Of a stretch of DNA of 24,588 bases, positions 15,586 through 23,810 are shown piece after piece. How positions within the stretch are numbered: the first letter of the stretch is position 1; each line of letters opens with the position of its first letter. Below the pieces are notes generated by a model. It was given only the letters and a program-made list of their open reading frames with translations, made no database searches and was not told where the DNA came from. A program made the translations under genes and the position numbers. Origin of the DNA: SLLW01 sp964388615 (GTDB lineage Bacteria > Bacteroidota > Rhodothermia > Balneolales > Natronogracilivirgulaceae); contig CAYMBG010000033.1 of assembly GCA_964388615.1 (NCBI GenBank), forward strand, positions 1 to 24,588, given 5' to 3'.

Positions 15586-17511
15586 TCAATCACCGGGCAT
15601 CCACCGCACAAAAGCCTCTATTGCTTCATACTCAGCCATTCCAAGCTTGTCATACAATTCCGCTGTACCACGGTTTCGGGCTTCGGCACGCTGCCAAAAC
15701 TCCCGCATGTCATCCCCTCTGAAAGCAACATTGTCTTTCTGTGATTGATGTTTAAATATGGCTCGTCGTTTCCGTGCCAACTCATCCGGACTGATGGGTA
15801 CGGCCATTTCGATCTGTTCAATATCCCATTCGTGCCATGCCCCTTTGTAAAGCCATACATAGCAATCATCAATCCAATCCTGATCAGCAGATCGGTGGAT
15901 TGCTTCCTTCACAGCTTCCAGGCACACCTTGTGAGTCCCATGCGGGTCCGCCAGATCACCTGCTGCATAAACCTGATGAGGCTTGATCCTGTTCAACAAG
16001 TCCATGGTTATTTGAAAATCCTCCTCTCCAAGAGGTTTTTTAGCAACTTTGCCGGTTTCATAGAAAGGAAGGTTCAGAAAGTGGATTTTCTCATCCGGAA
16101 GGCCGCAAAAGTGTGCGGCGGCCCTTGCTTCCGCCACGCGAATCAGGCCCTTGATCTTTCGAAGCTCAGGAATATCGATATCCGTGTACTTTTTTGATCT
16201 AAGGAACTCCTGAATGCGTTGAAAGATATTTTCTGCCTCCTCGCCCTTCAGGTCAAACTCTTTTGCATAAATTCTTACAAAATCAGCAAAACGAACCGCA
16301 TCCTCATCAAGTACAGCGATATTACCAGATGTCTGATAGGCAACATGCACCTCATGTCCCTGATCAATGAGCCTCAAAAACGTTCCTCCCATTGATATAA
16401 CGTCATCATCGGGATGTGGGCTGAACACTAACACTCTTTTGGGATAAGGCTGGGCGCGCTCGGGCCTGTTTGAGTCATCGGCATTCGGTTTTCCACCCGG
16501 CCAACCGGTTATAGTATGCTGGACATCATTAAATATTTTAATATTAATATTATAAGCCGGCCCATGTGCTGTAATCAACTCGCCAAGTCCGTTTTCGGTA
16601 TAATCTTCATCGGTGAGTTTGAGTATCGGTTTTTGTAACCGCAAGCAAAGCCATACAACAGCACTGCGAATCATTTTTGTATTCCAGTCAACAGACCCGA
16701 CCAGCCAGGGCCTTTTAAAACGTGTTAACTCGGAAGCGGCCTCTTTGTCAAGGTAAAAACTGGTATTGGGGTGGGTCTGCAAAAACGTTGCCGGTACAAC
16801 TTCGGATATACCGCCTTCAATTGTGCGTTCGATTATCTCTGCTTTGGCAAGTCCGTATGCCATCAAAATAATCCTGCGCGCCTCCAGAATAGTCCCAACA
16901 CCCATCGTAATTGCTGTTTTAGGCACGTTCTCCAGGTCGAAAAAATCTTTGGATGCATCTATACGGGTCACCTTGTCAAGGGTCACCAATCGAGTTCTGG
17001 ATTCACGGGAGGAGCCTGGTTCGTTAAAACCTACATGGCCGGTTCTGCCGATACCAAGTATCTGGATATCCAGTCCGCCGGCATTGCGAATTTTTTCTTC
17101 ATAATGACTGCAATAGTCAAAAACCTGATCCCTTGGAACCGTCCCGTCGGGTATATGAATGTTTTTCGGGTCAATATCGATATGATCAAAAAGGTGTTGA
17201 TTCATAAACCGGACATAGCTCTGTGGATGATCCGGATCCATGGGGTAGTATTCATCCAGGTTGAACGTAATCACATTGTGAAAACTCAACCCCTCATTTT
17301 TATGAATTTTGACAAGCTCGTTGTATACACTTTTGGGAGTAGAGCCTGTCGCCAACCCCAAAACAGCATTTTGATTGTTATTTTGTCGATCTATGATCAG
17401 GTCGGCGATTTCCCTGGCAGCAAGCATGGAAGGCCTGTCCGGGAATTCATAGACTTTGGCGGGTATTTTTTCGTACTGTTGTAATTCCCTGTCAATTAAT
17501 AATTCTGGCAT
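15586..17511 (-). CDS. nagB: Glucosamine-6-phosphate deaminase fused to PIG-L/LmbE deacetylase domain
   Basis: A 641-residue cytoplasmic two-domain enzyme. Residues about 15-290 form the NagB domain: LGLATGSTPKSVY (phosphate loop), FNLDEYY (Asp86, the ring-opening/isomerisation Asp) and GIGRTGHVGFNEPGSS with His159 and Glu164. The position of E. coli Asp141 (GNDGH) is Thr157 here (GRTGH). NagB turns glucosamine-6-phosphate into fructose-6-phosphate and ammonia. Residues about 358-560 form a PIG-L/LmbE-like zinc deacetylase: VFSPHPDDD (His366, Asp368, Asp369) and DPHGTHKV (His524, His527). PIG-L enzymes deacetylate N-acetylglucosaminyl compounds, so this domain could supply the GlcNAc-6-phosphate deacetylase step normally done by NagA, which is absent here; that is inference. 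Such long fused NagB proteins occur in other Bacteroidota, so the fusion is not unique. It has its own upstream region without the locus operator. Confidence 0.93.
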   Translation of the reverse strand: MPELLIDRELQQYEKIPAKVYEFPDRPSMLAAREIADLIIDRQNNNQNAVLGLATGSTPKSVYNELVKIHKNEGLSFHNVITFNLDEYYPMDPDHPQSYVRFMNQHLFDHIDIDPKNIHIPDGTVPRDQVFDYCSHYEEKIRNAGGLDIQILGIGRTGHVGFNEPGSSRESRTRLVTLDKVTRIDASKDFFDLENVPKTAITMGVGTILEARRIILMAYGLAKAEIIERTIEGGISEVVPATFLQTHPNTSFYLDKEAASELTRFKRPWLVGSVDWNTKMIRSAVVWLCLRLQKPILKLTDEDYTENGLGELITAHGPAYNINIKIFNDVQHTITGWPGGKPNADDSNRPERAQPYPKRVLVFSPHPDDDVISMGGTFLRLIDQGHEVHVAYQTSGNIAVLDEDAVRFADFVRIYAKEFDLKGEEAENIFQRIQEFLRSKKYTDIDIPELRKIKGLIRVAEARAAAHFCGLPDEKIHFLNLPFYETGKVAKKPLGEEDFQITMDLLNRIKPHQVYAAGDLADPHGTHKVCLEAVKEAIHRSADQDWIDDCYVWLYKGAWHEWDIEQIEMAVPISPDELARKRRAIFKHQSQKDNVAFRGDDMREFWQRAEARNRGTAELYDKLGMAEYEAIEAFVRWMPGD

Positions 17512-17773
17512 AAAATATAGAGATTTATTCGAGGATTACGCCGGCCGGATCATCAACCAATTACTTTTCAGACCCGCAATAATCACTCGTTCTTTGGGTT
17601 TTGACGCAACAAATAATAGCCTCGAAGGCACATAGCATATTATACAGAGACTAAGCAAACATAACAAAACACCCCGCTACTTTGGGATATTTTTGGGACA
17701 ACTAATTAGCGCATTTGTAATAATACTTTTAAGAAGCAGGCGAGCAGGAAGCAAACATAAATCAGAGAAAAAA
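17512..17773. other. Intergenic region upstream of nagB
   Basis: 262 bp without a gene. It should hold the nagB promoter and the 3' end of the small lipoprotein unit. A short direct repeat, TTTGGGA (about 17680-17697), is present. No copy of the locus operator and no clear terminator was found. Confidence 0.4.
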
Positions 17774-18337
17774 TCACTGCAATGACAAGACGGCTCTGTA
17801 GCGGGATTCCTCATGTCGCTCCAGATCGTATACGAAAGTACTATCAACAGGATTCCATTGCATCATCCATACATTGGTGGCAGCCTCCGGGAGCATCTCG
17901 GCAGTGGCTTGATCAGCTGGGAAAAATTGCTGGTTCTCATCACCCCGGTCATCAGCATAGCCACCGTAACCTGTCAAAACATCCTCTTCATCCCGTTCAC
18001 CCAAGTGGTCATGATAGAGATGCAAGCCCTGGTCTCTTATTGATAAAACCCATGTTGCATGCCATGTGTCACCATCGCGATAAAAATCAATTTTTATTTC
18101 GTGTTCTTCACACCCGGCTACATGCGCACGTAGCGGGGTATCAACCAATGGATGCCCCGGATCATCAGGAAATGTGGATGCACCTGCAAAAAGCTCACCA
18201 CACAATGAAGACACATTTTGGAAGAATTCATCCTGGGCTGACTCATGCCCCTGATCGGCTTCTATTTCCGGTTCCCGCACCTCTCCGCATGCCGATATGG
18301 CAAAAATTATAATGGATATTTTTAGAATATTGCTCAT
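17774..18337 (-). CDS. Small conserved lipoprotein, unknown function
   Basis: 187 residues with signal peptide and lipobox ISAC (Cys17), then an acidic linker. The mature domain carries SSLCGELFAGAS, HVAGCEEHEIKIDFYRDGD, TWHATWVLSIRDQGLHLYHDHL, LTGYGGYA, QQFFPADQAT and VWMMQWNPVDSTFVYDLER. This set of motifs (a Cys pair, a Trp-rich strand, LHLYHDH, FPAD and a C-terminal YxLER) matches a conserved secreted protein family of unknown function that I recall from several phyla, without a name I can give safely. It begins 17 bases after the DUF4405 gene, so the two are probably cotranscribed. It shows no link in sequence to the amino-sugar locus. Confidence 0.85.
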   Translation of the reverse strand: MSNILKISIIIFAISACGEVREPEIEADQGHESAQDEFFQNVSSLCGELFAGASTFPDDPGHPLVDTPLRAHVAGCEEHEIKIDFYRDGDTWHATWVLSIRDQGLHLYHDHLGERDEEDVLTGYGGYADDRGDENQQFFPADQATAEMLPEAATNVWMMQWNPVDSTFVYDLERHEESRYRAVLSLQ

Positions 18338-18354
18338 CTGTTTCGACCTCGATC

Positions 18355-18900
18355 TTATCTGTTTCTGCCTGATCCTTCTCCACGACCTTGGCTATCCTGA
18401 CCTCTTTGATACATTCCTTCACCCGAGCCTGCGGGCATTTCACTTCGATATTTTTCCTTTATGATATCCGCACCATCATGCAACCACCCAAATGGCGCTT
18501 TCATGGATATCGCTCCAATATAGAGAATAATCGCAAAAAAAACGGCAGCAACCACCTCTTTTGGAATTTTTTGATACCATTTTACTACGGGTCCTGAAGT
18601 ATCATTTTTGCTGCGTGCCTTGATTGATTTTCGTCGTTTCAAATAACAGCAAAAGGTTTTCAAGTTAAATACAAACAGGTGAAATACAGCAAGTATCAAA
18701 ATAACCAATGCCATCACCTGATGCAGCGATGCCCATTGGTCTTTTGAAAGGGCCACAATACGCCAGCCTGTCTGTTCCGCTATACTACAAGGGGGTGCAA
18801 AGTAAAGAATGATCCCTGACACGGCCAAACCTGCAAAACAAAAAGCCAATAACAAGGAAACAAAGCCCCGAAAAGAAAAGGTTCTGCTAAAGCGATTCAT
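18355..18900 (-). CDS. DUF4405-type three-helix membrane protein
   Basis: 181 residues from the ATG at 18900; an in-frame TTG at 18939 is less likely. Three membrane segments are visible (about 13-33, 60-80 and 112-132). The segments SGIILYFAPPC and LSKDQWASLHQV...FHLFVFNLK match the DUF4405 family, whose paired His residues (His60, His74 here) recall b-type haem binding in the related cytochrome b561-like fold; haem binding is an inference. The last 25 residues are low-complexity (Gly, Arg, Gln, Ser), unlike a structured domain. Downstream by 17 bases is the small lipoprotein gene, probably in the same unit. A redox or respiratory accessory role is possible. Confidence 0.85.
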   Translation of the reverse strand: MNRFSRTFSFRGFVSLLLAFCFAGLAVSGIILYFAPPCSIAEQTGWRIVALSKDQWASLHQVMALVILILAVFHLFVFNLKTFCCYLKRRKSIKARSKNDTSGPVVKWYQKIPKEVVAAVFFAIILYIGAISMKAPFGWLHDGADIIKEKYRSEMPAGSGEGMYQRGQDSQGRGEGSGRNR

Positions 18901-18979
18901 GATTACGATTGGATTATTGCAAGAAATTCCACAAAACAATATTGTTTGTGCGTTAAAAGATGATCTACAGGTAAATGGA

Positions 18980-19008
18980 TTGAGGCTTCAGAAATATTAC
19001 AGCCTCAA
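18980..19008. repeat. Inverted repeat TTGAGGCT / AGCCTCAA
   Basis: Perfect 8-bp arms around a 13-base loop, lying between the DUF4405 gene and the stop of the macro-domain gene. A second small hairpin (ATATCGA/TCGATAT, 19045-19069) lies closer to the macro stop. Neither has a strong T-run on the minus strand; together they may form a weak terminator or regulatory site. Confidence 0.35.
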
Positions 19009-19079
19009 AACAACACTCCTCCATAAGTACCTGTGAGTTTGACGATATCGACCTACTTTCGTTCGATATTAAAAATAAA

Positions 19080-19601
19080 TTAAGTATCAAGGGCCATTGC
19101 TCTGCAAAATACCTCGCGGTCATTATCACTGTACAAGACAAAGCGTATTAATGTAATGTTTGTAAGTTCTTTCATAGTGCTGTGCACGGCATCCGCGGTA
19201 ACCTCTGCAGCCTCCTCTATTGGATAACCAAACGCACCCGTAGAAACAGCAGGAAAACCAATAGATTTCAATCCATGTTCATCAGCTAACAAAAGGCTAT
19301 TGCGATAACCATCCGCCAGTAACTGGTCGGATGGTTTGTCAATATTGTAAACGGGGCCAAGACAATGAACTATTTTGCGGTTCGGCAAATCAAACGCATC
19401 CGTTAGTACAGCCTGACCAGGTTTAATCGGGGCCAGAGGCCTGCATGCTTTCTCCAGCTCCGGACCCGCGGCACGATGAATCGCTCCCGCTACGCCTCCA
19501 CCAATAAGAAGTTGGGCATTTGCGGCATTTACAACAGCCTCCAAATCCGGCTGTTCAACGATATTTCCCTTCACACACTCCAACTTTACCCTGTCTGCCA
19601 T
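19080..19601 (-). CDS. Macro-domain protein (ADP-ribose / O-acetyl-ADP-ribose processing)
   Basis: 173 residues forming a single macro domain. Diagnostic segments: GNIVEQPDLEAVVNAANAQL (Asn25 and Asn28 of the NAAN motif), the glycine loop GGGVAGAIHRAAG (34-46) and SIGFPAVSTGAFGYP (113-127), which binds the distal ribose and phosphate. Bacterial proteins of this type (YmdB/MacroD-like) hydrolyse O-acetyl-ADP-ribose or remove ADP-ribose from proteins. A very strong ribosome site, GGAGGAGGTG, precedes the ATG. It stands alone, divergent from the RlmI-like gene, and no ADP-ribosyltransferase or sirtuin lies beside it, so a toxin-antitoxin or defence pairing is not supported. Confidence 0.93.
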   Translation of the reverse strand: MADRVKLECVKGNIVEQPDLEAVVNAANAQLLIGGGVAGAIHRAAGPELEKACRPLAPIKPGQAVLTDAFDLPNRKIVHCLGPVYNIDKPSDQLLADGYRNSLLLADEHGLKSIGFPAVSTGAFGYPIEEAAEVTADAVHSTMKELTNITLIRFVLYSDNDREVFCRAMALDT

Positions 19602-19745
19602 ATCGCACCTCCTCCAGAAAGAATGATATGTTGCCTTTAAAAAAGTGATATCTTAAATATGGTACAGTAAAAAGTAAAAAACAATTTTTTTACCAGGTAT
19701 TAAGGCTACTCTACTCTCGTCCAATACAATCTAATAACGCTCATA

Positions 19746-20945
19746 ATGACGCATTCAAACAAAACAATCCAACTTCTCAAAGGAAAAGAAAAACGCATCA
19801 AAGACGGTCATTTGTGGGTTTTTAGCAATGAAATAAAACCCAATGAGATTGTGTCTGAAATGGGTGACGTGGTCCGTTTAATGGATGCAAACAATAATTT
19901 TCTTGGTACTGCTTTCTACCACCCTAATTCCCTGATAGCACTCAGGGTTTTATCGCATCAAGATACCATGATTGATGAATCCTTTTTTTTGAGGCGCCTG
20001 CAAAAAGCATTATCTCTTAGAAATAAAACCATTCATAACACTGACGCCTATCGCCTTGTCCATGCTGAAAGCGATATGCTTCCAGGGCTGATTGTGGATT
20101 GCTACAACCGTGGAGTGGTTATTCAAATACTTAGTGCCGGGATGGAGAAGCAACGACATAACGTTGTTAATGCCTTAAAATCACTTTTAAACCCTATTTT
20201 TATAGCTTTTAAAAATGATCACCCAATGCGTCAAAGAGAGGGGTTAACACTTTACAACGAATTAGCATTGGGTGACAAAAACGATATACCAATTGAAGTA
20301 ACCGAGAATTCGGTTCGTTACTCCATTGATCCTTTTGATTCAGAATCAACAGGCATGTATCTATCACAACGAGAGCACCGGAAAACGCTTCGTCAATATA
20401 TCACAAAAGGAGACCGGGTTCTTGATGCATTTTGTCATCACGCCGGATTTGCAATAAACGCTGCACTTGGCGGAGCATCTGATGTCACGGCAATTGATAA
20501 CTCTGCTAATGCTATTGAGAAAGCTCGATACATGGTAGAATTAAATCAGCTGCAAGATAGCATCACCACAATTCAGGAGGATCTGAAAGTAAGCCTGCCC
20601 AAAATGGAAAAACGTAAGGAGACCTTTGATGTCATAAATCTGGACCCACCTGATCTTGCTCTAACGCGAAAAAATGTTGGGCCTGCATTGCGTCAATATC
20701 GTGATTTTCATGGCCATGCTATGAAAATGCTAAAACCTGGCGGAATACTGGCTACTTCATGTCAATCCCTGCATATTTCCAGAGCAGCTTTTATGGATTC
20801 CATCCTTAGAGCATGTAAAGATGTAAAACGAGAGGTCCAACTGCTACACCGCGGAGAAAACCCGGCTGATCACCCGGTTAAACCGGAGATGCCTGAAACC
20901 GACTATTTGAAATTTCTTGTTTTTCAAGTTAACAAACCGGACTAA
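19746..20945 (+). CDS. rlmI: RlmI-like 23S rRNA m5C methyltransferase (PUA + Rossmann)
   Basis: 399 residues. An N-terminal PUA domain (about 6-75: LLKGKEKRIKDGHLWVFSNEI, GTAFYHPNSLIALRVLS) is followed by a class I SAM methyltransferase fold: DGxFCHHAGF-like motif I (DAFCHHAGFAINAALGGA), DNSANAIEKAR, and the active-site LDPPDLAL. The later TSCQSLHI carries a Cys in the position of the catalytic CS motif of RlmI-type m5C enzymes. E. coli RlmI methylates C1962 of 23S rRNA. The family's usual DPPKF reads DPPDL and FSYTGGF-type text reads FCHHAGF, so exact target identity is not certain. The gene is A/T-richer than the sugar locus. Two bases after the stop begins the RlpA start codon, suggesting cotranscription. 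Confidence 0.85.
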   Translation: MTHSNKTIQLLKGKEKRIKDGHLWVFSNEIKPNEIVSEMGDVVRLMDANNNFLGTAFYHPNSLIALRVLSHQDTMIDESFFLRRLQKALSLRNKTIHNTDAYRLVHAESDMLPGLIVDCYNRGVVIQILSAGMEKQRHNVVNALKSLLNPIFIAFKNDHPMRQREGLTLYNELALGDKNDIPIEVTENSVRYSIDPFDSESTGMYLSQREHRKTLRQYITKGDRVLDAFCHHAGFAINAALGGASDVTAIDNSANAIEKARYMVELNQLQDSITTIQEDLKVSLPKMEKRKETFDVINLDPPDLALTRKNVGPALRQYRDFHGHAMKMLKPGGILATSCQSLHISRAAFMDSILRACKDVKREVQLLHRGENPADHPVKPEMPETDYLKFLVFQVNKPD

Positions 20946-20946
20946 T

Positions 20947-21588
20947 ATGGAAAGAGTGGTAATCCATCGCCTTACATTGTTTGCCATCCTTTATTTATTC
21001 GTGGCCTCCTGTGCCACACCACGATCCGGGCGCGTCATAGAACAAGGCGAAGCCAGTTGGTATGGGCCCGGTTTCCATGGTAAAAAAACCGCCAACGGTG
21101 AAGTATACAACCAGAATGAACTTACAGCTGCTCATCTCACCCTTCCTTTTAATACCGTTGTTAAAGTTGTCAACCTGAACAATAATAAGGCTGTAAATGT
21201 AAGGATTAATGACAGGGGTCCATATGCCAGGGGACGAATCATTGATTTATCACGAGCTGCTGCACAAAATATCGACATGCTTGAAAGTGGAATCGCACCT
21301 GTCAGGCTGACCCTGGTTAAAAGCGATGAACCCTTGAAAACTCGCGGAGCTGGAAATATACGTCAACAGCAGTTTACTATTCAAATTGCGTCATTTCATA
21401 ACAGAAATGACGCGGAATCCCTTGCAGAGCGTATTAGAAACAGCCGCATCAGAACCGCTGATGTCAATGGCAAACAAGTCTTCCGGGTTCATTACGGTAT
21501 TTATCCACACCCAAATGCCGCTCGCAGAGACCTCGAACGCCTGAAGAATCGTGGTCATGATGGATATATACGTCAGTTGCAAAACTAA
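20947..21588 (+). CDS. rlpA: RlpA-like septal lytic transglycosylase lipoprotein with SPOR domain
   Basis: 213 residues from the ATG at 20947, one base after the stop codon of the RlmI-like gene; a TTG at 20917 inside that gene is less likely. The lipobox FVASC gives an outer-membrane lipoprotein. The double-psi beta-barrel RlpA domain shows GEASWYGPGFHGKKTANGEVY, LTAAHLTLPFNTVVKV and VRINDRGPYARGRIIDLSRAAA, with the conserved Asp of NDRGP that is needed for activity in Pseudomonas RlpA. The C-terminal SPOR domain (QFTIQIASFHNRNDAESLAERI ... YIRQLQN, about residues 140-213) binds denuded septal peptidoglycan. The protein should act at the division septum. Confidence 0.92.
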   Translation: MERVVIHRLTLFAILYLFVASCATPRSGRVIEQGEASWYGPGFHGKKTANGEVYNQNELTAAHLTLPFNTVVKVVNLNNNKAVNVRINDRGPYARGRIIDLSRAAAQNIDMLESGIAPVRLTLVKSDEPLKTRGAGNIRQQQFTIQIASFHNRNDAESLAERIRNSRIRTADVNGKQVFRVHYGIYPHPNAARRDLERLKNRGHDGYIRQLQN

Positions 21589-21763
21589 GTTCTAACTGAC
21601 AGAACCTTTACTGATTAAAAAAAACCTTAAAACAATCCGTTTATTTTCTTTTATCGGAACTAACCCTCATACTCGGATGTTTTGGCATTTTTAACAAGCT
21701 GAAACCCATGTAGTCACAGTCAGACTATTTGTCCCACTAAATGATCAACCCTAAGCGCTAACC

Positions 21764-23257
21764 ATGGCAAAAAAAATTGCAATTATCGGAACCGGATTCG
21801 GTGCATTAGGAGCAGCGGCGCGTCTGCTCTCTGAAGGTTATCATGTCGAACTTTTCGAGAAGAGAGATCAGCCTGGCGGTCGCGCCTACGTGTACGAGCA
21901 GGATGGTTATCGTTTTGATGGAGGTCCTACCGTTATTACTGCTCCATTCATGTTTGATGAAATTTTCGCCAAAGCCGGAAAGAATCGCAAAGACTACTTT
22001 GAATTGGTCCCATGTGAACCCTTTTATCGGATTTTCAACCATGAAGGAGATCACTTTGACTATAACAGTGATGAAGAATTCATTTTTTCTGAGATTGAAC
22101 GTTGGAATCCGGAGGATAAAGAGGGATATCATCGTTTCATGAAAACGACAAAGGCCATCTTTCAGAAAGGGTTTGTTGAGCTGGCCGATAAGCCTTTCCT
22201 CAGATTCATGGATATGTTAAAAGTGGCTCCTGACCTCATACGTCTGCAGTCTTATAAAAATGTCCATTCCTATGTATCCCAATTTGTTAAAAATGATTTT
22301 CTTCGACGCTGTTTCTCTTTCCACCCTCTTCTGGTTGGGGGTAATCCATTTGATACGACATCCATATATGCCATGATCCATTATCTGGAGCGTGAATGGG
22401 GTGTTCATTATGCTATAGGCGGCACTGGTAGTATTGTAAACGGCCTGGTTTCATTAATTGAAGAATTGGGCGGAATAATTCATTTTAATTCGGAAGTAAC
22501 CCGAATACGAATAGATGAAAACCGTAAGGCCAAAGGCCTGGAACTGTCCAGTGGTGAATTTTTTCCATCTGACCTGGTCATCTCCAACGGAGATGTGGCA
22601 TGGACTTACAAACATATGATCGATCCGTCACAAAGAAAAACTTACACTGACAAAAAGATCGATCGCTTACAATATAGCATGTCGCTTTTTGTACTCTATT
22701 TTGGCACCGACAAACGTTACAATGATACCAAACTCAAGCACCACAATATCATTCTGAGTGAACGTTACAAATCTCTACTAACCGACATTTTTAATAAAAA
22801 AGAGCTCGCCGAGGACTTTTCGTTGTATCTCCACATGCCTACCTATACCGATCCCTCTCTGGCACCAGAAGGAAGCGAAACTTTTTATGTTCTCTCACCC
22901 GTTCCGCACCTTGATGGCAAAACAGACTGGAACACGATGGCGGAAGAATATGGCGACAAGATCATTGATTTTCTTGAGCAAAACTACCTGCCTGATTTGA
23001 GGAAACACATTAAAGTCAGATTTCACATTGATCCTCTGCATTTTCAAAACACTTTAAACAGCTACAAGGGATCGGCCTTTTCAATACAACCGCTTTTAAC
23101 TCAATCGGCCTGGTTTCGTCCTCACAACCGTTCTGAAGAGTTCTCCAATCTCTATTTTGTAGGTTCGGGCACTCATCCAGGAGCCGGTCTCCCAGGCGTA
23201 CTCTCTTCTTCCATTATTGCCGAAAATCTAATAAAGCAAGACTATCCGATTGATTAA
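21764..23257 (+). CDS. crtI: Phytoene desaturase (CrtI-type carotenoid oxidoreductase)
   Basis: 497 residues, the usual length for CrtI. The N-terminal FAD-binding Rossmann motif is IAIIGTGFGALGAAARLLSEG followed by ELFEKRDQPGGRAY and GYRFDGGPTVITAPF. The C-terminal FAD signature is NLYFVGSGTHPGAGLPGVLSSSIIAENL. These are the hallmarks of bacterial phytoene/carotenoid desaturases, which introduce double bases of the polyene chain into phytoene to give neurosporene, lycopene or related products. No crtB, crtY or other carotenoid gene is adjacent within the window, so the final pigment cannot be predicted. The 175-bp gap before it holds an imperfect GTTCT/AGAAC repeat (21589-21605) and is likely to contain its own promoter. 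Confidence 0.9.
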   Translation: MAKKIAIIGTGFGALGAAARLLSEGYHVELFEKRDQPGGRAYVYEQDGYRFDGGPTVITAPFMFDEIFAKAGKNRKDYFELVPCEPFYRIFNHEGDHFDYNSDEEFIFSEIERWNPEDKEGYHRFMKTTKAIFQKGFVELADKPFLRFMDMLKVAPDLIRLQSYKNVHSYVSQFVKNDFLRRCFSFHPLLVGGNPFDTTSIYAMIHYLEREWGVHYAIGGTGSIVNGLVSLIEELGGIIHFNSEVTRIRIDENRKAKGLELSSGEFFPSDLVISNGDVAWTYKHMIDPSQRKTYTDKKIDRLQYSMSLFVLYFGTDKRYNDTKLKHHNIILSERYKSLLTDIFNKKELAEDFSLYLHMPTYTDPSLAPEGSETFYVLSPVPHLDGKTDWNTMAEEYGDKIIDFLEQNYLPDLRKHIKVRFHIDPLHFQNTLNSYKGSAFSIQPLLTQSAWFRPHNRSEEFSNLYFVGSGTHPGAGLPGVLSSSIIAENLIKQDYPID

Positions 23258-23371
23258 TAAATCAAACTCCTAACGATGAAATAATTGGCAGTGATTGTAC
23301 AAGAATTATCTTATTTTTTTCGTAGTATCTATAAGATGAGAATTTTGCACTAACCAATTAACATTACTGTC

Positions 23372-23677
23372 ATGAGCCAATTTCCCAAAGGTTTAATATT
23401 AGGTGTTATCTCTGGATCACTGGTCGGATCCATGGTAGCTTTGTTGTATGCTCCTGATAAGGGAGCAAACACTCGTGACCGGTTAAGCTACCGCCTGAAC
23501 AATTACATGGATGAATTAAGCAGACTCATTGAGCGTCTTCAATATGAAAGAAGCATCGTCTCTGATGCAAAAAAAGAGGGTGACCTGGTAGTAGAGGAAG
23601 CTCAAAAAAGAGCAGAAGATCTTATTTCCGAAGCGGAAAAACTGCTTGAAAACATTACTGAAGCCAAGAAAAAGTAA
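23372..23677 (+). CDS. YtxH-domain small membrane protein
   Basis: 101 residues. A glycine-rich single membrane helix (about 5-27, GLILGVISGSLVGSMVALLYAPDKG) ends in the LLYAPxxGxxxR motif that defines YtxH-like proteins. The rest is a charged, mostly helical, probably coiled-coil tail rich in Glu and Lys. The family is linked in several bacteria to general stress, with no enzyme activity known. It is 114 bases after crtI and converges with rpoC across a shared terminator. Confidence 0.88.
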   Translation: MSQFPKGLILGVISGSLVGSMVALLYAPDKGANTRDRLSYRLNNYMDELSRLIERLQYERSIVSDAKKEGDLVVEEAQKRAEDLISEAEKLLENITEAKKK

Positions 23678-23776
23678 TTACCCGGTCAATTCTACAAGGC
23701 ATTATTGCTACATGAAAATGTATCCAATTCACACATTTTCATAACGGTATCATTTTGAGCAGCGTTGATTACCATT

Positions 23777-23810
23777 AAAAAAAAGGGAGCCTTGAGGCTC
23801 CCTTTTTTTT
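23777..23810. terminator. Strong bidirectional Rho-independent terminator
   Basis: A perfect 7-bp G/C-rich stem, GGGAGCC/GGCTCCC (23785-23791, 23796-23802), with loop TTGA, is flanked by eight A (23777-23784) and eight T (23803-23810). It works in both directions. Its T-run overlaps the last two bases of the rpoC stop codon (TAA at 23811-23809). Confidence 0.96.

Noticed and set aside
17133..17146. TTGGAACCGTCCCG, similar to the operator
   Set aside because: It lies inside the nagB coding region and lacks one central base, so the half-sites have the wrong spacing.
19080..19601. Macro-domain gene as an antitoxin of an ADP-ribosylating toxin pair (DarTG-like)
   Set aside because: No DarT-like toxin gene lies next to it; the neighbours are an rRNA methyltransferase and a DUF4405 gene.
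21589..21605. GTTCT/AGAAC inverted repeat after rlpA as a terminator
   Set aside because: Only 5-bp arms and no T-run after it; too weak to call.
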